DNA of 64,000 nucleotides from Microbacterium sp. SY138 (GCF_039729145.1 NZ_CP155793.1:3100001-3164000), one strand, 5' to 3'; positions 47,204 through 55,925 are shown, counted from the first letter of the stretch. The notes: a model not told the origin generated them from the sequence alone. A program made the numbers and translations.

Positions 47204-47222
47204 TTAGGGCATGCTTACCTAA
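47204..47222 (+). promoter_or_regulatory. DtxR/IdeR iron box
   Basis: TTAGGGCATGCTTACCTAA is a 19-bp interrupted palindrome close to the DtxR/IdeR consensus TTAGGTTAGCCTAACCTAA, 52 nt before the binding-protein gene. Iron-loaded repressor should silence the operon. Confidence 0.8.
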
Positions 47223-47274
47223 CTTCTCGCCGCGTCGACGCGGCAACACCCTCCCCCCTTCCCGAAGGAGAACC

Positions 47275-48336
47275 ATGTCGCTCGCTTCTGCGCGCCCGAA
47301 GATCCGCCGAGGCTCGGCCCTCGTCGCCGCGGCCGTCGCCGCCGCCCTCACCCTCGCCGGGTGCTCGTCCACCCCCGAGGAATCGAGTTCCGCCTCCACC
47401 GCAACAGACGGCGTGGTCATCGAGCACGGCCACGGCAAGACCGTGATCCCCGAGAAGCCGCAGCGCATCGTCACCCTCGGCTGGATGACGGCCGACATCG
47501 TCGCCGCCCTCGGCACCAATCCCGTCGGCATGGAGGAGGTCTGGGGCGCAGGCGAGAGCGGCTACCAGCCCTGGTTCGAGGACTATGTCACCGAGGAGTA
47601 CGGCGAGACCCCCGAGATCATCCCCTTCCTCGAGGACGGCCCCAACTACGAGGCCATCAAGGAGCTCAAGCCCGACCTGATCCTGAGCCTCTACTCCGGC
47701 GTCTCCGACATCGAGTACGAGCGCCTGACCGAGATCGCCCCGACCGTCCCCTACATCGAAGGCCCCTGGAACCCGGGGACCTGGGAGGACATGACCCGCA
47801 CGGTCGGCAAGGCACTGTCCGAAGAGGACAAGGCCGATGAGCTGATCGCCGAGACAGAGAAGCAGATCACCACCCTGGCCGGCGAGCACCCCGAGTTCGA
47901 GGACAAGACCTTCGTCTGGGGTCTGACCCTGAACGAGGGCGGCACCGACCTCGGCGTCTACCTCGAGTACGACCCCCGCGTGCGCATCACCGAGGCCCTC
48001 GGATTCACCTCGACCCCGGCGATGGACAGCTTCCTCCAGACCGCGGAGGGCGACAACTGGTACACCGGCGTCAGCCTCGAGAACCTCTACGACGTGGAGG
48101 CCGATCTGTTCGCGGCCTGGGGCGGCAGCGCCGACGAGGGCACGTACACGGTCGAGAACAAGGTCGTGTCGCGCTGGAACCCGATCGCCAACGGCTCGTA
48201 CGTGATCTACGCCGACGACGCCGAGGCCTCGGCCATCAGCGCGCCCACCGTGCTCTCGCTGAAGTACATCCTGCCGACGTACGTCGACGACCTCGCCGGG
48301 GCGCTCCAGGGCGAGCCCACCATCACCGGCAAGTGA
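47275..48336 (+). CDS. Ferric-siderophore-binding lipoprotein
   Basis: A 353-residue extracellular binding protein. The signal peptide ends at the lipobox LAGC (about residues 27-30) and is followed by a Ser-rich linker. The helical-backbone fold of cluster A (FecB/FhuD-like) begins at HGKTVIPEKPQRIVTLGWMT, with YEAIKELKPDLILSLYSG as a family segment. AAGGAGAACC precedes the ATG. It is first in the operon, under the iron box. Confidence 0.9.
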   Translation: MSLASARPKIRRGSALVAAAVAAALTLAGCSSTPEESSSASTATDGVVIEHGHGKTVIPEKPQRIVTLGWMTADIVAALGTNPVGMEEVWGAGESGYQPWFEDYVTEEYGETPEIIPFLEDGPNYEAIKELKPDLILSLYSGVSDIEYERLTEIAPTVPYIEGPWNPGTWEDMTRTVGKALSEEDKADELIAETEKQITTLAGEHPEFEDKTFVWGLTLNEGGTDLGVYLEYDPRVRITEALGFTSTPAMDSFLQTAEGDNWYTGVSLENLYDVEADLFAAWGGSADEGTYTVENKVVSRWNPIANGSYVIYADDAEASAISAPTVLSLKYILPTYVDDLAGALQGEPTITGK

Positions 48337-49418
48337 TCCGAGAGATGTCCCTGGCGACGGATGACGGCACGGACGTCTCGAACACGGGTGCGGGGAGTCG
48401 TGCAGTCGACTCCCCGCACCGTAACGGGACGCTCGTGGCGGGACTGGTCATCTCGGTCGTGGTGCTGGCCATCGCCGCCATCGCCTCGCTCGCCGTCGGC
48501 GCCCTCGCGATCGACCCCATCACCGTGCTGCAGTCCCTCTTCTCCTACGACGACGAGAACCCGCTGCACCTCATGGTCATGGAGCTGCGTGTGCCGCGCA
48601 CCCTGCTCGGCATCGTCGTGGGTGCCGCTCTCGCGGTGTGCGGCGGCCTGATCCAGGCCTTCACCCGCAACCCGCTGGCCGACCCCGGCATCCTCGGTGT
48701 GAACGCCGGTGCATCCTTCGCCGTCACGTTCGCCGTCGGTGTGCTCGGCCTCACCGCCCCCGGCGCCTACGTGCCCTTCGCCCTCGGCGGAGCCTTCGTC
48801 CTCACCATGCTCGTCTACATACTGGGCTCGTTCGGAGCCTCGGGGGCGACCCCCATGAAGCTCACCCTCGCCGGCGTCGCCCTCGGCGCGGCCTTCACCG
48901 GCTTCACCACCGCGATCGTGCTGCGCGACCACAGCACCCTGCAGGTGATGCGGTTCTGGGGCGTCGGCTCGATCGGTGGACGCACCCTCGACCAGCTCAC
49001 CTGGGCCGTGCCCCTGATCGTCGCCGGTCTCCTGATCGGACTCCTGTGCGCGCGCTCCCTGAACGCCCTGGCCCTCGGCGACGACCTGGCGCAGGCCCTC
49101 GGTGCACGCGTGCGCGTGACTCGCATCCTCGTCATCATCGCCGTCACCCTGCTGGCCGGAACCAGCGTCGCCGCCGCCGGACCCATCGCCTTCGTCGGGC
49201 TCATGATCCCGCACATCGTCCGCTGGTTCACCGGCCCCGACCAGCGCTGGGTGCTCGGGTACTCGATGATCATCGGCCCCGCCTTCCTGCTGTTCGCCGA
49301 CGTCCTCGGCCGCATCGTGCTCCCGAACGGGGAGATGCGCGTCGGCATCGTCACGGCCCTCCTCGGAGCCCCGATCCTGATCATGCTCGTGCGTCGCAAG
49401 CGGGTGAGCGGCCTGTGA
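48333..49418 (+). CDS. FecCD-type siderophore ABC permease 1
   Basis: A 361-residue permease of the BtuC/FecCD family with about nine to ten membrane helices. ELRVPRTLLGIVVGAALAVC, FTRNPLADPGILGVNAGASF and AAGPIAFVGLMIPHIVRWF are characteristic. The GTG start overlaps the preceding stop by 4 nt; an ATG lies 12 nt further in. It pairs with the next gene as heterodimer. Confidence 0.92.
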   Translation: MIREMSLATDDGTDVSNTGAGSRAVDSPHRNGTLVAGLVISVVVLAIAAIASLAVGALAIDPITVLQSLFSYDDENPLHLMVMELRVPRTLLGIVVGAALAVCGGLIQAFTRNPLADPGILGVNAGASFAVTFAVGVLGLTAPGAYVPFALGGAFVLTMLVYILGSFGASGATPMKLTLAGVALGAAFTGFTTAIVLRDHSTLQVMRFWGVGSIGGRTLDQLTWAVPLIVAGLLIGLLCARSLNALALGDDLAQALGARVRVTRILVIIAVTLLAGTSVAAAGPIAFVGLMIPHIVRWFTGPDQRWVLGYSMIIGPAFLLFADVLGRIVLPNGEMRVGIVTALLGAPILIMLVRRKRVSGL

Positions 49419-50518
49419 GCATCGACCAGAAGACCCGCACCGCGCCCCACACTGAGGCATCGCCCGCCGCGTTCACCCCGGTCGATCACGGTCGACGCCT
49501 GTTCCGGATCGAGACCGCGCGGATCGCCACGCTCATCCCGGTGCGATCCGTCATCGTCAGCCTCCTGCTGGTCGTCGTGATCATCGGCGCGGGCCTGTTC
49601 TCCATGACCCTCGGCGCCTACGAGGTCGACTTCGCGGCCGTCATCCGAGCGATCTTCGATCCCGCATCCGACCCCGACATCCGCCAGGTGGTGTTCGAAT
49701 GGCGCCTGCCGCGCGTGCTGTTCGCGGTGCTGTGCGGCGCAGCCCTCGCCCTCGCCGGCGGCATCTTCCAGTCCCTCACCCGCAATCCGCTCGGCTCCCC
49801 CGACATCATCGGCTTCGGCATCGGCGCACAGTTCGGTGTGACGCTGGTCATGATCGTCTTCGAGCTGAACACCTACATGTTCAAGGCGGCGGGTGCGCTC
49901 GTCGGAGGCCTGTTCACCGCGCTGCTCGTCTACGTGCTCGCCAGCAAGAACACGATGTCGTCGTTCCGGCTCATCATCGTCGGCATCGGCGTCTCGGCGG
50001 GACTCGGATCCCTCACCTCGTGGATCCTGATCTCGGTCAGCGTCGAGAAGGCCATGATGGCGGCGACCTGGGGCGCGGGCTCGATCGCCTCGCTCGGCTT
50101 CGACCAGCTGATCCCGGCGGCGATCGTGTTCGCGATCGTGACCCTGCTCTCCCTCCCCCTCGCCCGCACGCTTCCCGTGCTCGAGATGGGCGACGACGCG
50201 GCGACAGCTCTCGGTATCAGTCCCGGTCGCACCCGTCTCGCAGCGATGGTGTTCGGCGTCGCCCTGGTCGCGCTGGTGACCGCCGCGGCCGGCCCCATCT
50301 CCTTCATCGCCCTCGCGGCCCCGCAGATCTCGCAGCGCCTCACCCGCTCGAACACCCCGATGGGCACGGTGCCCGTGATGCTGACCGGCGCCGCCCTCGT
50401 CGTGGTGTCGGACGCCGTGGCCCAGCTCGTCGCTGTGCCGGTCGGCGTCGTGACGGTGTCGGTCGGCGGCCTCTATCTCGCCTGGCTGCTCGCTGCCCAG
50501 TACGCGCGCCGCACCTGA
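49415..50518 (+). CDS. FecCD-type siderophore ABC permease 2
   Basis: A 367-residue permease of the same family (EWRLPRVLFAVLCGAALALA, LTRNPLGSPDIIGFGIGAQF, TAAAGPISFIALAAPQISQR). The GTG start gives a GTGA overlap with permease 1. An N-terminal charged stretch of about 40 residues precedes the first helix. Confidence 0.92.
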   Translation: MSIDQKTRTAPHTEASPAAFTPVDHGRRLFRIETARIATLIPVRSVIVSLLLVVVIIGAGLFSMTLGAYEVDFAAVIRAIFDPASDPDIRQVVFEWRLPRVLFAVLCGAALALAGGIFQSLTRNPLGSPDIIGFGIGAQFGVTLVMIVFELNTYMFKAAGALVGGLFTALLVYVLASKNTMSSFRLIIVGIGVSAGLGSLTSWILISVSVEKAMMAATWGAGSIASLGFDQLIPAAIVFAIVTLLSLPLARTLPVLEMGDDAATALGISPGRTRLAAMVFGVALVALVTAAAGPISFIALAAPQISQRLTRSNTPMGTVPVMLTGAALVVVSDAVAQLVAVPVGVVTVSVGGLYLAWLLAAQYARRT

Positions 50519-50529
50519 AAGGAACACCC

Positions 50530-51318
50530 TTGACCGCTTCGCTGCAGGCCCGCGACATCACGCTGGGCTACGGGGACACCCCGATCATCTCCGACCTCAC
50601 TCTCGAGGTTCCCGACAACTCGTTCACGATCATCATCGGACCCAACGCGTGCGGCAAGTCGACCCTGCTGCGCGGATTCGCCCGGCTGCTGCGCCCGACC
50701 ACCGGCGCCGTGCTGCTCGACGGCGACGAACTGCGTTCGCTCAAGCCGAAAGAAGTCGCCCGCAAGCTGGGACTGCTTCCGCAGTCGTCCATCGCCCCCG
50801 ACGGCATCACGGTCGCCGATCTCGTCGGGCGCGGACGCTTCCCGCACCAGAGCGCCCTGCGCACGTGGAGCAGCGCCGACGAGCGCGCCGTGTCCGAGGC
50901 GATGGCCGCGACCGGGGTCACCGATCTGTCGCGGCGCCTGGTCGACGAGCTCTCCGGCGGTCAGCGGCAGCGCGTCTGGGTGGCCATGGCCCTCGCCCAG
51001 CAGACCACGCATCTGCTGCTCGACGAACCGACGACATTCCTCGACATCGCGCACCAGATCGACCTGATGGAGCTGTTCGCCGACCTGCACCGCAGCGGCA
51101 CCACGCTCGTCGCCGTGCTGCACGACCTCAACCATGCGGCCCGTTACGCGACGCACCTCGTGGCGATGCGCGACGGGGCCATCGTGGCGCAGGGCGATCC
51201 GCGCGAGATCATCACCGCAGAGCTCGTGCACACCGTGTACGACCTTCCGTGTCGAGTGATCACCGACCCCGTCTCCGGGACGCCGCTGGTGCTCCCGCTC
51301 GGTCGGCGGACACCGTGA
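50530..51318 (+). CDS. Siderophore ABC transporter ATPase
   Basis: A 262-residue FecE/FepC-type ATPase driving the two permeases. It has Walker A GPNACGKST (note Ala-Cys in place of the commoner Gly-Ala/Ser), the Q-loop LLPQSS, the signature LSGGQRQRVW, Walker B LLLDEPTTFLD and the H-loop VLHDLNHA. The start is TTG at 50530 with AAAGGAAC upstream. No ATG or GTG fits better, and upstream is permease coding. Confidence 0.9.
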   Translation: MTASLQARDITLGYGDTPIISDLTLEVPDNSFTIIIGPNACGKSTLLRGFARLLRPTTGAVLLDGDELRSLKPKEVARKLGLLPQSSIAPDGITVADLVGRGRFPHQSALRTWSSADERAVSEAMAATGVTDLSRRLVDELSGGQRQRVWVAMALAQQTTHLLLDEPTTFLDIAHQIDLMELFADLHRSGTTLVAVLHDLNHAARYATHLVAMRDGAIVAQGDPREIITAELVHTVYDLPCRVITDPVSGTPLVLPLGRRTP

Positions 51319-52952
51319 CGCCCACGCCGCGGAGGCTCTTCGGGATCGCGCTGAAGTCGGAGGGGCGTGGCATCGCCCTCGCCGGAGCGACCGCGCTGCT
51401 CATCGTGCATGCGCTCGCCGAGGCGACGATCCCCGTCATCATCGGTGCGACGATCGACCGCGCCGTGCTCCCCGCCGACCCCGCAGCACTCGCCCTCTGG
51501 CTCGGCGCCCTGGTCGGCACGTTCCTCGTGCTGACGGCGAGTTACCAGTCGGCGTCCCACCTCATGGTGTCGATCTACGGCTACGGCGAGCAGGCGCTGC
51601 GCCACCTCACGCTCTCTCGGATGCTGCGCCCCCGGCTCTCTCGCCGCACAGTGGCCCCCGGCGAGGCACTCACCTTCGTCACGTCGGACACCTATCGGGT
51701 CGCCGGCGTCGCCTGGTCGGTCGCGCAGCAGTGCTCCACGATCGCCGCGATCATCGGAGCCGGTCTCGCGATGCTGGTGATCTCGCCCGTCGCGACGCTC
51801 GTCGTATTCGGCTCGACCATCGCGATGATGCTCGTGATGCAGGTCGTGTCGCGCCCGCTGGAACGCCGTGGCCTCGTCGAGCAGCAGGCGGCCACCGAGG
51901 CCGGGGCGGTCGCCGCCGACTTCATGAGCGGATTCCGGGTGCTCGTGGGCATCGGCGCCCGCGAGGAGGCCGTGCGCCGCTACATCGCCGCGAGCGACAC
52001 CTCTCGGCGGGCGGCGACCGCGGCAGGTCGCTCCCTCGCGTCATACGAGGCGGTGAGCGGCACGCTGGCGGCGATCGCGACCACCGCGCTGGCAGGTATG
52101 TCGGCCTGGTTCGCCTCCGAGGGCCGCATCAGCATCGGCGAGCTGGTCACGGTGCTCGGGCTCGCTCAGTTCATCAGCGGCTACCTCGCGTATGCGGGCT
52201 CCTTCCCCTCGAACTGGATCCACAAGCTCGCCTCGGCCAAGCGACTCGCCGAGGTGATCGACGCCGACGACCTGCTCGATGCGCCCGTCGCGGCGGCCGC
52301 CCCGGTACGACCGGCGGAGGACGTCGTCCTGACCTTCCGCGCGGGATCCGCCTCCGCGCCCGTCGAGGTGCGCGAGCGCGAACTGCTCGGCATCCGTCCC
52401 GCCGACAGCGACACGGCCCGTGCCCTCTCGCGCCTGCTCGGTCTGCGCACCCGACCCGACCGCGGCCGGGTCGCGCTCGCGATCGACGGTGAATTGCACG
52501 ATCTGACCGACCTCGACCCGGTCGAGTATCGGCGTCGGGTCGTCGCCCCTCCGCACAGGCAGACGATCGTGAGCGGCTCCCTGCGCGAGGCCGTGCGCGG
52601 CCACGGCGTGGAGGACCAGCCGCACGCGCCCTTCATCGAGATGGCGGCGCTGCACGACACCGTGGTGCAGGTCGGAGGGTGGGAGTCAGAGGTAGGAGAG
52701 GCCGGGCGACGCCTCTCGGGCGGACAGCGCCAGCGCATCGGCATCGCCCGAGCCCTGCACGCGGAGGCCGACGTGCTCGTGCTCGACGAGCCCACCTCGG
52801 CCGTCGACGCCATCACCGAGGCGCACATCGCCCGCGCCCTTGCAGAGCACACCGAGACCGTGATCGTGATCACCACCTCGCCGGTGCTGCTCGGAGCCTG
52901 CGACCGGGTCGTCGAGCTTCCCTCCGAAGGATCGGATACACGCCATGAGTGA
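51315..52952 (+). CDS. Exporter-fold ABC half-transporter with degenerate nucleotide site
   Basis: A 545-residue half-transporter: six membrane helices (residues 15-305), then a nucleotide domain. The region equivalent to Walker A (residues 359-371, GIRPADSDTARAL) lacks the GKS/T lysine. The Q-loop glutamine position and the H-loop histidine (VIVITTSPVL) are also lost. The signature RLSGGQRQRIGIARAL (LSGGQ at 467-471) and Walker B DVLVLDEPTS are intact. GTG start, GTGA overlap with the ATPase gene. It probably pairs with the next gene as an IrtA/IrtB-like siderophore importer. YbtPQ-like import is the same idea; export cannot be excluded. Confidence 0.82.
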   Translation: MTPTPRRLFGIALKSEGRGIALAGATALLIVHALAEATIPVIIGATIDRAVLPADPAALALWLGALVGTFLVLTASYQSASHLMVSIYGYGEQALRHLTLSRMLRPRLSRRTVAPGEALTFVTSDTYRVAGVAWSVAQQCSTIAAIIGAGLAMLVISPVATLVVFGSTIAMMLVMQVVSRPLERRGLVEQQAATEAGAVAADFMSGFRVLVGIGAREEAVRRYIAASDTSRRAATAAGRSLASYEAVSGTLAAIATTALAGMSAWFASEGRISIGELVTVLGLAQFISGYLAYAGSFPSNWIHKLASAKRLAEVIDADDLLDAPVAAAAPVRPAEDVVLTFRAGSASAPVEVRERELLGIRPADSDTARALSRLLGLRTRPDRGRVALAIDGELHDLTDLDPVEYRRRVVAPPHRQTIVSGSLREAVRGHGVEDQPHAPFIEMAALHDTVVQVGGWESEVGEAGRRLSGGQRQRIGIARALHAEADVLVLDEPTSAVDAITEAHIARALAEHTETVIVITTSPVLLGACDRVVELPSEGSDTRHE

Positions 52953-54768
52953 CTCGACCTCGACCGGCGCGCTGCTCCCGATCGCCTCCGGCGCTCGGGT
53001 GCGGGCCGTCGTGGGTGGGCTGCTGCGGCAGCATCCCGGTCGCACCGCCGCTGTCGCCGCGCTGTTCCTCGCGGCATCCGCTCTCGGGATCGTGATGCCC
53101 GCGTGCCTGGGGCGCATCGTCGATGCCGTGTCGTCCGACGCCGGCTTCGCGACCATCGCCGGGTGGGTCGCCGCGGCCGGTCTGGGTGCCATCGGCGCAG
53201 CTGTGGTGATGCTGTGGGCCGTGCGCGTGCTCACCGGCTTGGTGCAGGACATGCTCGCGAGCCTGCGTGAAGACGTGTTCGCCTCGGCGATGCGGCTGCC
53301 CGTCAGCGCGGTCGACGACGGAGAGAGCGCCGATCTGCTCTCCCGCGTGACCGGCGACGTCGATGCCGTTGCCGAAGCCGGAGGGAACGTCGCTCCGACC
53401 CTGCTGTCCGCGGGGTTCGCGATCGGCGTCTCGGTGGTCGCGCTGACCGCTCTGGATCCCTGGCTGGCGCTCGCGGGGCTTGCCTCCGTGCCGTTCTACA
53501 TCCTCGGTACGCGCGCTTTTCTGCGGAAGTCCCGTGTGGTGTTCCGCGAGGTGCGGGTGCGCGAGGCCGCCCGCAGCCAGGCCGTGCTCGACACGGTGGA
53601 CGGCATCGAGACCCTCACCGCGTTCAACGAGCAGGAGCCCGCTCTCGAGCGGGTGCGCGAGCGCGCGGTGGCGTCGATCCACATGCAGATCGAGGGCGTG
53701 CGGGTGACGAATCGTCTGTTCCGCTGGATCAACGGCGGTGAGCTCGTCGGGCTGGCCGCGATCCTCGGCGCCGGATTCCTTCTGCAGTCCGCCGGCGCTG
53801 TCACGGTAGGCGCGGTCACCACTGCTGCGCTGCTGTTCCATCGCCTGTTCGGCCCGGTCGGACAGCTGATCTTCGGACTCGACGACATCCAGCGGGCAGC
53901 CATCGGTCTCGCGCGACTTGTCGGGGTCATCGATCTCGCGCCCGCGCCGGCCGCCCAGAGCCCGGAGACGGAAGCTGCACCGCCGGCATCCGCGGGCATC
54001 GAGGTGCGGGACGTGACGTTCCACTACCCCACCACCGGCCGGGGGATCAGCGGCGTGAACCTGCGGGTCGACCCCGGCACCACGGCGGCGCTGGTGGGCA
54101 CCTCGGGGTCGGGCAAGAGCACGCTGGCGCGCGTCATCGCCGGGCATCACCCGCCGACGTCGGGAAGCGTGCACCTGGCGTCCCGCACAGACGCCCCGTA
54201 CTACCTGTCGCAGGAGCTGCACCACTTCCGAGGCACGATCGCCGACAACCTGCGCCTCGTCGCCCCCGAAGCGAGCGGCGAGGAGATGGCGGCGGCGCTG
54301 CGGGCGGTCGGGGCGCAGTGGGCGGTCGAGGCGATGCGTCGTGAGGAGTCCGCAGAGGGCGAGAGTTCGTCCGCCGATTCCGTCGTACCGCTCGACGAGG
54401 GGCGCATCCAGCAGCTCGCGGTCGCCCGCGCCTTCCTCGCCGACCCGGATGTGGTGATCCTCGACGAGGCCACCGCAGACGTGGGGCTCCACCACCGCGA
54501 AGCCGTCGAAGACGCGATCGCGGCACTGCGGGAGGGACGCACGGCGGTGCTCATCGCCCACCGACTGCAGCAGGCAGTGACCGCCGAGCAGATCGTCGTC
54601 TTCGCCGACGGACGGATGACGCAGCGCGGCACGCATGAAGAGCTCCTCGCGACCGAAGGGCTCTACCGCGACTCCTGGCTCGCCCAGACCCGCAGCACAT
54701 CCCACCCGGCCCCCACCGACCCATCCCCCACCGAAGAGATTCGCCCTACAGAGACGGAGACTCCGTGA
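52945..54768 (+). CDS. Exporter-fold ABC half-transporter with intact Walker A but broken signature
   Basis: A 607-residue half-transporter with six membrane helices (residues 30-315). Its nucleotide domain has Walker A GTSGSGKST (Lys391), Q-loop Gln423, Walker B DVVILDEATA with Glu508, and H-loop His539 (VLIAHRLQQ). The signature motif is LDEGR (483-487) instead of LSGGQ. It overlaps the previous gene by 8 nt. In a heterodimer its Walker A faces the partner's good LSGGQ, giving exactly one competent ATP site. Confidence 0.85.
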   Translation: MSDSTSTGALLPIASGARVRAVVGGLLRQHPGRTAAVAALFLAASALGIVMPACLGRIVDAVSSDAGFATIAGWVAAAGLGAIGAAVVMLWAVRVLTGLVQDMLASLREDVFASAMRLPVSAVDDGESADLLSRVTGDVDAVAEAGGNVAPTLLSAGFAIGVSVVALTALDPWLALAGLASVPFYILGTRAFLRKSRVVFREVRVREAARSQAVLDTVDGIETLTAFNEQEPALERVRERAVASIHMQIEGVRVTNRLFRWINGGELVGLAAILGAGFLLQSAGAVTVGAVTTAALLFHRLFGPVGQLIFGLDDIQRAAIGLARLVGVIDLAPAPAAQSPETEAAPPASAGIEVRDVTFHYPTTGRGISGVNLRVDPGTTAALVGTSGSGKSTLARVIAGHHPPTSGSVHLASRTDAPYYLSQELHHFRGTIADNLRLVAPEASGEEMAAALRAVGAQWAVEAMRREESAEGESSSADSVVPLDEGRIQQLAVARAFLADPDVVILDEATADVGLHHREAVEDAIAALREGRTAVLIAHRLQQAVTAEQIVVFADGRMTQRGTHEELLATEGLYRDSWLAQTRSTSHPAPTDPSPTEEIRPTETETP

Positions 54769-55655
54769 GCATCCACCGCGGCATCGTCAGCAGCACGACC
54801 ACCCTCACCCCGACCCTGGTCCGCGTCACGCTCGGCGGCGAGGGCGTCGCCGACTTCCTCAGCACCGGTATCGGCGACGAATACGTGCGGGTGTTCTTCC
54901 CGCACGGCGACGACCCGAAGGAGGTGTCGCTGCCGGTGCCGGCGGGCGACTGGTGGGAGACGCCCGAGGGTGCGCCCGAGGCCCCGATGCGCACGTACAC
55001 CATCAGCGGCGTGCGCCCGGACGCCGGCGAACTCGACATCGACTTCGTGATCCACGAGGCAGGTGTCGCGGGCCCCTGGGCCGCGCGGGCGGAGCCGGGG
55101 CACGTGCTCGGGTTCAACTCCCCGACGGGCCTGTACTCGCCGCCGGAGGGCATCACGTGGCAGGTGCTCGTCGCCGACCTCACCGGGCTTCCGGCCGTGG
55201 CGCGCATCATCGCCGAGGCCCCGGAGGGCGTGCGCACGCGGGTCGTGCTCGAAGTGCCGAGCGAGGCGGACCGCGTCGCTCTCGAGGTGGGCGCCGACGT
55301 CGAGGTCACCTGGGTGGTCGGCGGCAACGGCCGCGGTCCCAGTGCGCTCGGTCCGCTCGTGCGCGGCATCGTCGACGACCGGCTTCCGCTCGACGAAGGC
55401 TATGTCTGGGTGGCCGGTGAGACCGTGGCGCTGCGCGACGTGCGCAAGTACCTGCGCAAGGAGCTCGCCCTGCCCGCGACCCGCTTCAAGGTCGTCGGCT
55501 ACTGGACGCCGGTCGTCGCGTGGGACGAGAAGTTCGCCGCCCTGCCCGAGTCGGTGCAGAAGGAGCTGGATGCGATATGGGCCGAGTCCGAGGGCGATGA
55601 GCCGGAAGACGTGCAGGTGCGCTTCGAGGAGAGACTGGACCAGTTGGGGCTGTGA
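54765..55655 (+). CDS. Siderophore-interacting protein (FAD-dependent ferric-siderophore reductase)
   Basis: A 296-residue flavoprotein. The FAD-binding N-terminal barrel has PMRTYTISGVRPDAGELDID and VAGPWAARAEPG, and the C-terminal NAD(P)H domain has VWVAGETVALRDVRKYLRKE and GYWTPVVAWDEKF. This is the ViuB/SIP family that reduces ferric siderophores in the cytosol. GTG start, 4-nt overlap with the preceding ABC gene. In mycobacterial IrtA an equivalent domain is fused to the ABC protein; here it is separate. Confidence 0.9.
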   Translation: MSIHRGIVSSTTTLTPTLVRVTLGGEGVADFLSTGIGDEYVRVFFPHGDDPKEVSLPVPAGDWWETPEGAPEAPMRTYTISGVRPDAGELDIDFVIHEAGVAGPWAARAEPGHVLGFNSPTGLYSPPEGITWQVLVADLTGLPAVARIIAEAPEGVRTRVVLEVPSEADRVALEVGADVEVTWVVGGNGRGPSALGPLVRGIVDDRLPLDEGYVWVAGETVALRDVRKYLRKELALPATRFKVVGYWTPVVAWDEKFAALPESVQKELDAIWAESEGDEPEDVQVRFEERLDQLGL

Positions 55656-55683
55656 GGCGGATCCTCCCCGGGAACCCCGTCGT

Positions 55684-55744
55684 GTTCCGGTCGCAGTTCC
55701 TGCCGTTCTGCGTGCGTCGAGGCGGCAGCAACTGCGACCGGAAC
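55684..55744. terminator. 22-bp inverted repeat after the iron operon
   Basis: Arms 55684-55705 and 55723-55744 pair over 22 positions with one C-C mismatch (each contains GTTCCGGTCGCAGTT or its complement) around a 17-nt loop. It lies 28 nt after the last gene of the iron operon and 18 nt before the tRNA-like element, so it could terminate from both sides. Confidence 0.6.
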
Positions 55745-55762
55745 GGGTGAGATGGCTTCAAG

Positions 55763-55838
55763 TGGACGCGACGGCGGGAGTCGAACCCGCAACGCCTTCA
55801 GGTATGAACTGAGGCCCGGGACCGCCCGGATCGCCGCG
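55763..55838 (-). tRNA. tRNA-like element with CAU anticodon loop (Met-type), unusual D-arm
   Basis: Read on the minus strand this 76-nt unit folds as a cloverleaf. The acceptor is CGCGGCG/CGTCGCG with one G-U pair; the anticodon stem CTCAG/CTGAA has one mismatch, with loop TTCATAC (anticodon CAU). The T arm is GCGGG-TTCGACT-CCCGC, with discriminator T and encoded CCA. The D-arm is CCGG-GCGGTC-CCGG, and the usual U8, A14 and A21 are absent. This may be a divergent Met or Ile(CAU) tRNA, a degenerate copy or a tRNA-like regulator. Confidence 0.5.
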
Positions 55839-55925
55839 ATGGGAATGACGTTACCCGGCCGTGATCTTCCCCGCCAGGATGGTTGCCTGGGATAACCCTA
55901 TGAGTCTGCGGATGACGCCTCTTCG

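Noticed and set aside
48815..50527. Minus-strand open frame of 570 codons opposite the FecCD permeases
   Set aside because: Shadow frame rich in Glu/Asp/His/Arg opposite membrane-protein coding.
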